DNA from: Empedobacter brevis NBRC 14943 = ATCC 43319
GTDB taxonomy: Bacteria; Bacteroidota; Bacteroidia; Flavobacteriales; Weeksellaceae
NCBI RefSeq assembly: GCF_000382425.1
Contig: NZ_KB908291.1
Coordinates: 372,001 to 436,000 of the forward strand
Direction of reading: 5' to 3'
Length of the DNA stretch: 64,000 nt
In this document: piece by piece, positions 59,949 to 64,000 of the stretch
How the letters are laid out: each line of letters begins with the position of its first letter
Position numbering within the stretch: the first letter of the stretch is position 1
Notes under the pieces: generated by a model
Databases searched by the model: none
The model's input: the letters and a program-made list of their open reading frames with translations, nothing else
What the model was told of the DNA's origin: nothing
Translations under genes and position numbers: made by a program

Positions 59949-60025
59949 CACAACAGCTATAACACGTAACAAAATATTCGAAAAGGTTACTCAATTTAAA
60001 AACTTTCGGATAGTTGGGTGTTGTG
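59949..60025 (+). other. attC-like imperfect inverted repeat upstream of the HEPN-like gene
   Basis: CACAACA (59949-59955) pairs with TGTTGTG (60019-60025), and GTTGGGT at 60013-60019 fits the R' box GTTRRRY. Inside is ATAACACGTAACAAAAT. It resembles the outer part of an integron attC site, but the match is weaker than at the next site. Confidence 0.35.
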
Positions 60026-60054
60026 GGAAATATTACATCACAGAACTTTAAAAA

Positions 60055-60561
60055 ATGCATACTACTCAATTTATCGAACAATTTAATCAAGCCTTTAATG
60101 AAAATGGTAGAAAGTTAATTCAAGAATTTTTTATTAGTTTTTCAAGATTTGAATATGCTCTTAAAGCTTCAGATTTTATAAATGGAAATGATAGAATAAC
60201 ACGAAACTGGGATGCTTATGTAGTTTCAATTTCAAGTATATTTGATCCTACAAAAAATGAAATTTTACAAGAATCTGTCAATTATCTTATTGAAAACCCT
60301 CCCAAAATCCAAGCGATAAATGAAAATGGTATAATTTGGAGTGATAGAAATTTAGATCAGAGCACTCCTATTGTTAATAAATTAAGGCTGCATATTTCTG
60401 ATGTAAGAAATAATTTATTTCATGGTGGAAAGTTTAATGGAACTTTTAGCCCAGAAAACTCGAGAAATTATAAATTATTACAAAGTTGTCTTATAATTTT
60501 AAATGAATGGATAGAAATTAGCCCGAATATTAAAAATAATTTTAGCCAACCTATAGAATAA
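60055..60561 (+). CDS. HEPN-like protein, putative RNase of a defence cassette
   Basis: 168 aa, all-helical, cytosolic. Near the C-terminus is VRNNLFHGGKFNG: Arg118 to His123 form the Rx4H motif of HEPN ribonucleases, inside the typical helix IVNKLRLHISDVRNNLFHGG. The N-terminal half (LIQEFFISFSRFEYALKASD) fits a HEPN-type helical bundle. HEPN proteins cut RNA in toxin-antitoxin and abortive-infection systems; here no partner gene adjoins it. AT-rich. Confidence 0.75.
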   Translation: MHTTQFIEQFNQAFNENGRKLIQEFFISFSRFEYALKASDFINGNDRITRNWDAYVVSISSIFDPTKNEILQESVNYLIENPPKIQAINENGIIWSDRNLDQSTPIVNKLRLHISDVRNNLFHGGKFNGTFSPENSRNYKLLQSCLIILNEWIEISPNIKNNFSQPIE

Positions 60562-60578
60562 TTACTGTTGCTAATATC

Positions 60579-60693
60579 GGTTTGGCGAAATGTGAGGAGA
60601 AGTTATAATTTGAACTTTTTGTAATATTTTGCCGCCGATGCTGTGAGCATTGGCTTTTTTATGTAACTTAGTCAATCTGCCGAACCGTTAGGC
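60579..60693 (+). other. attC-like recombination site between HEPN-like and SIR2-like genes
   Basis: GGTTTGGC (60579-60586) pairs with GCCGAACC (60679-60686) with one mismatch, and GTTAGGC (60687-60693) is an exact R' box (GTTRRRY). The left end has GCTAATAT, a poor R'' box. The layout (paired ends, long unpaired middle, GTTAGGC at the right edge) is that of integron attC sites. No integrase gene is present in the window. Confidence 0.5.
60634..60660 (+). terminator. Intrinsic terminator inside the attC-like site
   Basis: GCCGATGCT, loop GTG, AGCATTGGC and T6. It ends the HEPN-like transcript, so the SIR2-like gene needs its own promoter. Confidence 0.85.
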
Positions 60694-60741
60694 GCTATTA
60701 TAAACGAAAATCCGATTATATTAGATTGAAAGCAAAAATAC

Positions 60742-62076
60742 ATGAGTGATTATTTAGACATATCAACATCTTTACATACAAATTCTCTAACACTATTTGT
60801 TGGAACGGGTTTTAGTAAATACATTACAAATGGAGAAGCCCCAAATTGGCTTGAGCTTTTAGTAGACTGTACAAAAGCTATCGACAAAAACGACAAACTA
60901 CTTAATCAATTATTTAATTCGGACTCTTCGGGAAAAGTAAAAGAAGCAATTTATGACCTTACGATTTGTGCTCAGATTATTGAAGGTGAGTATCTTAAAA
61001 AAAGAAAAAACATTAAGGAGGAAATAGCAAAAATTATCAAAGGAAGGATAAATGAAAAAACAATTGACAAAAACAAACTAAAACATTTACAAAACTTTTT
61101 TTCGGCTCATCCAAACATAAATATTGTAACTACTAATTACGACACAATATTTTCTGACTTTGTGATTCCGTTTACGAGTCGAGTAGTAATTGAAGGAAGT
61201 ATTATTCCTAGACTTAATTCAGGACAAAATATCTATCACATTCACGGTTGTACAAACAGACCTGAAAGTTTAATTCTGACTATTAATGACTATTATAACT
61301 TTCAAAATTCAAACAATTATTTTTCTAGGAAATTTTTTACGCTTCTCCAAGAAACAACAGTAGCAATTTTGGGTTATTCGTTGGGTGACTTCAATTTAAA
61401 CTCTATTCTTAATGAGGTTAAAAACTCCAAAAACGAGTCTTTCCGAAGAACAGAAATATATTATATAACCAGAGATGAAATACCTGATGTGATTGAGAAA
61501 TTTTATTCAATGACTTATGGCATAAAAGTTATTCAAAACACAAAGACAGATAGTTTTTTTGACAATATTGACTTGCAATATGACAAAGCAAAAAAACTAA
61601 TTGATACTGTTGAAGATTTGAAAGATATTATGGCAGAAACTCATAGTTATACTGATGAGTTTTTAAAATTAAGAATATCACTAACAACAATTCTATTACA
61701 AGCTGCAAGTATGGGCATTGACAGTAGAGACAAAAAATTCATAGAAACTCTTTTTACACTTTTGAAAAAGAAGCGAGATTTTACTAGAGAAGATAATGCA
61801 TGGGTACAATACGAACACCTCGCAGACTGGCTAATCGAAATTGCTTCAATTATTCTTATCAAAGGAACTGAATATGAAACAGAGTTTTGTGAAATTTCTA
61901 AGTATTCACTTAGTTATTCTAGCCGTAAATTATACAAAGGCTATTCATGGCATGCATGGGAGTCGTGGCATAATCGTTGGCATGAGATGAAGTTGGATAA
62001 TCAACTTATGTTAGAAGATATAATTAAAAACAACACGTGGACTTCATATTTAGAAATACCAGCAATTATAGAATAA
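60742..62076 (+). CDS. SIR2-like defence protein (NADase type)
   Basis: 444 aa. The N-terminal SIR2 domain (about 1-260) has FVGTGFSKY (NAD loop, residues 19-27), VTTNYDTIF (129-137), YHIHGC with the catalytic His168, and ILGYSLGD (209-216). The C-terminal ~180 residues are helical without known domain. SIR2 proteins of this layout in bacteria degrade NAD on phage infection and stop growth (defence-associated sirtuins). It is a single gene between attC-like sites and clearly AT-rich. The NADase activity is inferred from the family. Confidence 0.85.
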   Translation: MSDYLDISTSLHTNSLTLFVGTGFSKYITNGEAPNWLELLVDCTKAIDKNDKLLNQLFNSDSSGKVKEAIYDLTICAQIIEGEYLKKRKNIKEEIAKIIKGRINEKTIDKNKLKHLQNFFSAHPNINIVTTNYDTIFSDFVIPFTSRVVIEGSIIPRLNSGQNIYHIHGCTNRPESLILTINDYYNFQNSNNYFSRKFFTLLQETTVAILGYSLGDFNLNSILNEVKNSKNESFRRTEIYYITRDEIPDVIEKFYSMTYGIKVIQNTKTDSFFDNIDLQYDKAKKLIDTVEDLKDIMAETHSYTDEFLKLRISLTTILLQAASMGIDSRDKKFIETLFTLLKKKRDFTREDNAWVQYEHLADWLIEIASIILIKGTEYETEFCEISKYSLSYSSRKLYKGYSWHAWESWHNRWHEMKLDNQLMLEDIIKNNTWTSYLEIPAIIE

Positions 62077-62079
62077 CAC

Positions 62080-62171
62080 ACCTAACAAGAGTTTGACGCA
62101 ATGGAGGATTAAGTCTAAATTGAAACTTTTCGCTTCAATATCCACCAATTCGTAAATCCCCGAATCGTTAG
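62080..62171 (+). other. attC-like recombination site between SIR2-like and GmrSD-like genes
   Basis: ACCTAAC (62080-62086) is an exact R'' box (RYYYAAC), followed by AAGAGTTTGACGCAATGGAG. The right end CCACCAATTCGTAAATCC, then CCCGAATCGTTAG, is partly complementary to it and ends in CGTTAG, the core of the R' box (the last bases GCA deviate). Confidence 0.5.
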
Positions 62172-62207
62172 CAAAAATTATAAAAACAAAGAACACTAAC
62201 CATTTTT

Positions 62208-63872
62208 ATGAAAGAAAACAAAATTATTGCAGAAAAAAAAGAGTTAAATTTTATATTCTCAGATTTTTGGTTTTTAATCCCAGAATATCAAAGATCATAC
62301 GTATGGGATACTGATAATATTCAAGATTTACTAGATGATTTATGGTTCGCCTACTTAAACAAATCGGAAAGCGAATATTTTTTAGGTTCACTTGTTTTAA
62401 AGAAAACTACTGAAACTAAATTTAATGAATTTGAAGTATTAGATGGTCAACAAAGATTAACAACTTTCTTTATATTAATGTCTGTTTTAAGAGATTCTTC
62501 GAACAATCAAGATTTGAAAGATGCATGTCAAGATAGAATTTTCCAAAAAGAAAACAAGTATAAAGGGATTCCTGAACGTATTAGAATTGAATACAAAATA
62601 AGAGATAATGTAGATCATTTTATTAAAAATTATATACTTGAGAAAGGAGGAACTTTAAAAAAGGATATTCTTTCGTTAATCGATAGTAAAAATGTTTCTA
62701 TCTCACATATGGCAAATGCTATAGAAACTATGAAAACTTTTTTTAAGGAAAAAAGTGAAAAGGAAATTGAGGACTTCGGTGTATTTCTAGGGTTAAAACT
62801 AATTTTCATATATGTTTCCACAGAAAACCGTGAAGATGCATTTAGAATGTTCACTATCTTAAATAACAGAGGAATTCCTTTAACAAGTGCAGATATTTTA
62901 AAGTCAATAAATATTGGAGAAATTTCAGATGAAAAAGAAAGAGAAAAATATGCAAAAAAATGGGAAGAAATTGAAGGAGAATTAGGAAACGATTTTGATA
63001 GATTTTTATCATTTATTAGAACAATAATTGTCAAAGAAAAAGCCAGACTAAATTTGTTAGATGAATTTGAAGATAATATTTATAAAAAAGAATTTCTTAA
63101 GAAAGGTAAAGAAACTATTGATTTAGTTAATGAGTATAAAAATATTTATGATATAATCATTAAATTGAATACCTCAGATAATCTTTCAAATGAATATAAA
63201 AATCTTCTAACAATAATGGATATTGGACTTCCATCTGGCGATTGGATTCCATCAGTACTTTTATATTTCAAAAAATTTGGAGATAATAAATTATTTGAAT
63301 TTTTAAAAAAGGTTGATTACAAGTTTAGTTCTGATTGGATCCTGCAATTTACTCCAACACAAAGGATTGATAACATGAATTCGATACTTAAAATCATCGA
63401 GTTGAGTAATACTCCAGATGAAGTTTTAAATAACAGCAAGCTTTTTACTGTCAATAAAGAATCTTTGGAATCTATACTTAGAGATGACATCTATGGAAGG
63501 AGATTTACAAGATATATACTTTTGAAGTATGAATATTTGTTAGGTGATAATACTGTTCACCTTTCAAACTATAAAACAATAAGTGTAGAGCATATTTTAC
63601 CTCAAAATCCTGTTGAAACTAGTGAATGGAAAAAAATATTTAATGAAGAAGATCGAGAGAAATTGACCCACAAATTAGGTAATTTAATATTGATAAGTAA
63701 AAAGAAGAATTCTTTACTTAGTAACTTAGATTTTTCAGAAAAAAAGAATAGATATTTTAATGGCAGAATAGATATATTTCCAAGTGGAAAAATTTTCACA
63801 AAGCAAATTGATTGGAATCCTGCTTTAATTAATGAAAGGCAGGATACTATGATTTCAGAACTTGTAAAATAA
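62208..63872 (+). CDS. GmrSD-like DUF262-DUF1524 restriction protein
   Basis: 554 aa. The N-terminal DUF262 (ParB-like NTPase fold) has WFLIPEYQRSYVWDTDNIQD (22-41) and VLDGQQRLTTFFIL (77-90, DGQQR motif). The C-terminal DUF1524 HNH-type nuclease has ISVEHILPQNP (His462), KLGNLILISKKKNSLLSNLD and FSEKKNRYFNGRI. Single-chain GmrSD-type proteins cut DNA carrying modified (glucosylated hydroxymethyl) cytosine, and others are part of broader phage defence. It is a cytosolic single-gene system behind an attC-like site and is intact. Confidence 0.9.
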   Translation: MKENKIIAEKKELNFIFSDFWFLIPEYQRSYVWDTDNIQDLLDDLWFAYLNKSESEYFLGSLVLKKTTETKFNEFEVLDGQQRLTTFFILMSVLRDSSNNQDLKDACQDRIFQKENKYKGIPERIRIEYKIRDNVDHFIKNYILEKGGTLKKDILSLIDSKNVSISHMANAIETMKTFFKEKSEKEIEDFGVFLGLKLIFIYVSTENREDAFRMFTILNNRGIPLTSADILKSINIGEISDEKEREKYAKKWEEIEGELGNDFDRFLSFIRTIIVKEKARLNLLDEFEDNIYKKEFLKKGKETIDLVNEYKNIYDIIIKLNTSDNLSNEYKNLLTIMDIGLPSGDWIPSVLLYFKKFGDNKLFEFLKKVDYKFSSDWILQFTPTQRIDNMNSILKIIELSNTPDEVLNNSKLFTVNKESLESILRDDIYGRRFTRYILLKYEYLLGDNTVHLSNYKTISVEHILPQNPVETSEWKKIFNEEDREKLTHKLGNLILISKKKNSLLSNLDFSEKKNRYFNGRIDIFPSGKIFTKQIDWNPALINERQDTMISELVK

Positions 63873-63878
63873 CTTCTG

Positions 63879-63940
63879 CTAACAAGGTATTAGCGAAATA
63901 GCGGTTTAATTCAAATTTTGCAAACCCTTCCCTCCTATTA
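63879..63940 (+). other. Left half of an attC-like site behind the GmrSD-like gene
   Basis: CTGCTAACAAGGTATTAGCG begins 4 bases after the stop, like CCTAACAAGAGTTTGACGCA behind the SIR2-like gene. No CGTTAG partner is present before the window ends, so the site is either incomplete or decayed. Confidence 0.35.
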
Positions 63941-63975
63941 TTACCAATTTACAAACAGGAACAAAAACAAACAAA

Positions 63976-64000
63976 AAGGTCGTTGCATTGCAACGACCTT
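63976..64000. terminator. Hairpin terminator at the window end
   Basis: A-run, AAGGTCGTTG, 5-base loop, CAACGACCTT; the likely T-run is beyond the window. It may end the GmrSD-like transcript or a convergent gene outside. Confidence 0.8.

Overview
The window looks like a chromosomal segment of a Bacteroidota bacterium, most likely a Flavobacteriaceae member. The evidence is low and uneven GC, a type IX secretion (T9SS) C-terminal sorting domain, paired Bacteroidota-style RHS proteins, LytTR regulators fused to membrane segments, a DUF3667 protein, and occasional TAnnTTTG-like -7 promoter elements. No rRNA, tRNA, CRISPR array, phage module or recognisable insertion sequence was found.

Layout. 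(1) 1-2.6 kb is core genome: the end of hemB, a small secreted protein, ffh, and strong hairpin terminators. (2) 2.7-11.6 kb is a same-strand, probably co-transcribed set: a T9SS-sorted repeat protein, an RHS-type protein of 1069 aa, and a second RHS protein of about 1221 aa carrying the RHS core and a variable C-terminal toxin region, followed by a membrane protein that is probably its immunity factor. (3) 11.6-20.2 kb is an AT-rich reservoir of displaced RHS C-terminal tips and immunity genes. It holds two orphan tips with a short piece of core and a putative His/Cys protease-like domain, a start-less NlpC/P60-like tip, a further start-less tip, duplicated immunity genes, and two 431-bp direct repeats. 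(4) 20.4-50 kb is a mosaic of small accessory genes, mostly on the minus strand. They include a Crp/Fnr regulator with an MFS transporter, LytTR regulators, an intradiol dioxygenase-like lipoprotein, VOC, DinB, DUF1801 and DUF2200 proteins, Hsp31, a NYN-LOTUS protein, a macrodomain protein, an HNH endonuclease pair, ChrA, OsmC, Nudix, a CDF transporter and many lipoproteins. Three families of dispersed repeats are spread between these genes. (5) 50-57 kb is AT-rich and holds a decayed LytTR gene, a possible bacteriocin-like lipoprotein with small membrane partners, other lipoproteins and an acetyltransferase. (6) 57-60 kb holds an erythromycin esterase-like protein and small lipoprotein or membrane genes. 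(7) 60-64 kb is a defence segment: HEPN-like, SIR2-like and GmrSD-like (DUF262/DUF1524) genes, each alone and separated by imperfect inverted repeats that resemble integron attC sites.

How the parts may work together (inference). The two signal-peptide-bearing RHS proteins could form a split shell, similar in principle to the TcB/TcC pair, that carries the variable tip. The downstream tips and immunity genes would be a recombination reservoir for changing the tip while keeping protection against old ones. The 60-64 kb genes look like independent single-gene antiphage cassettes.
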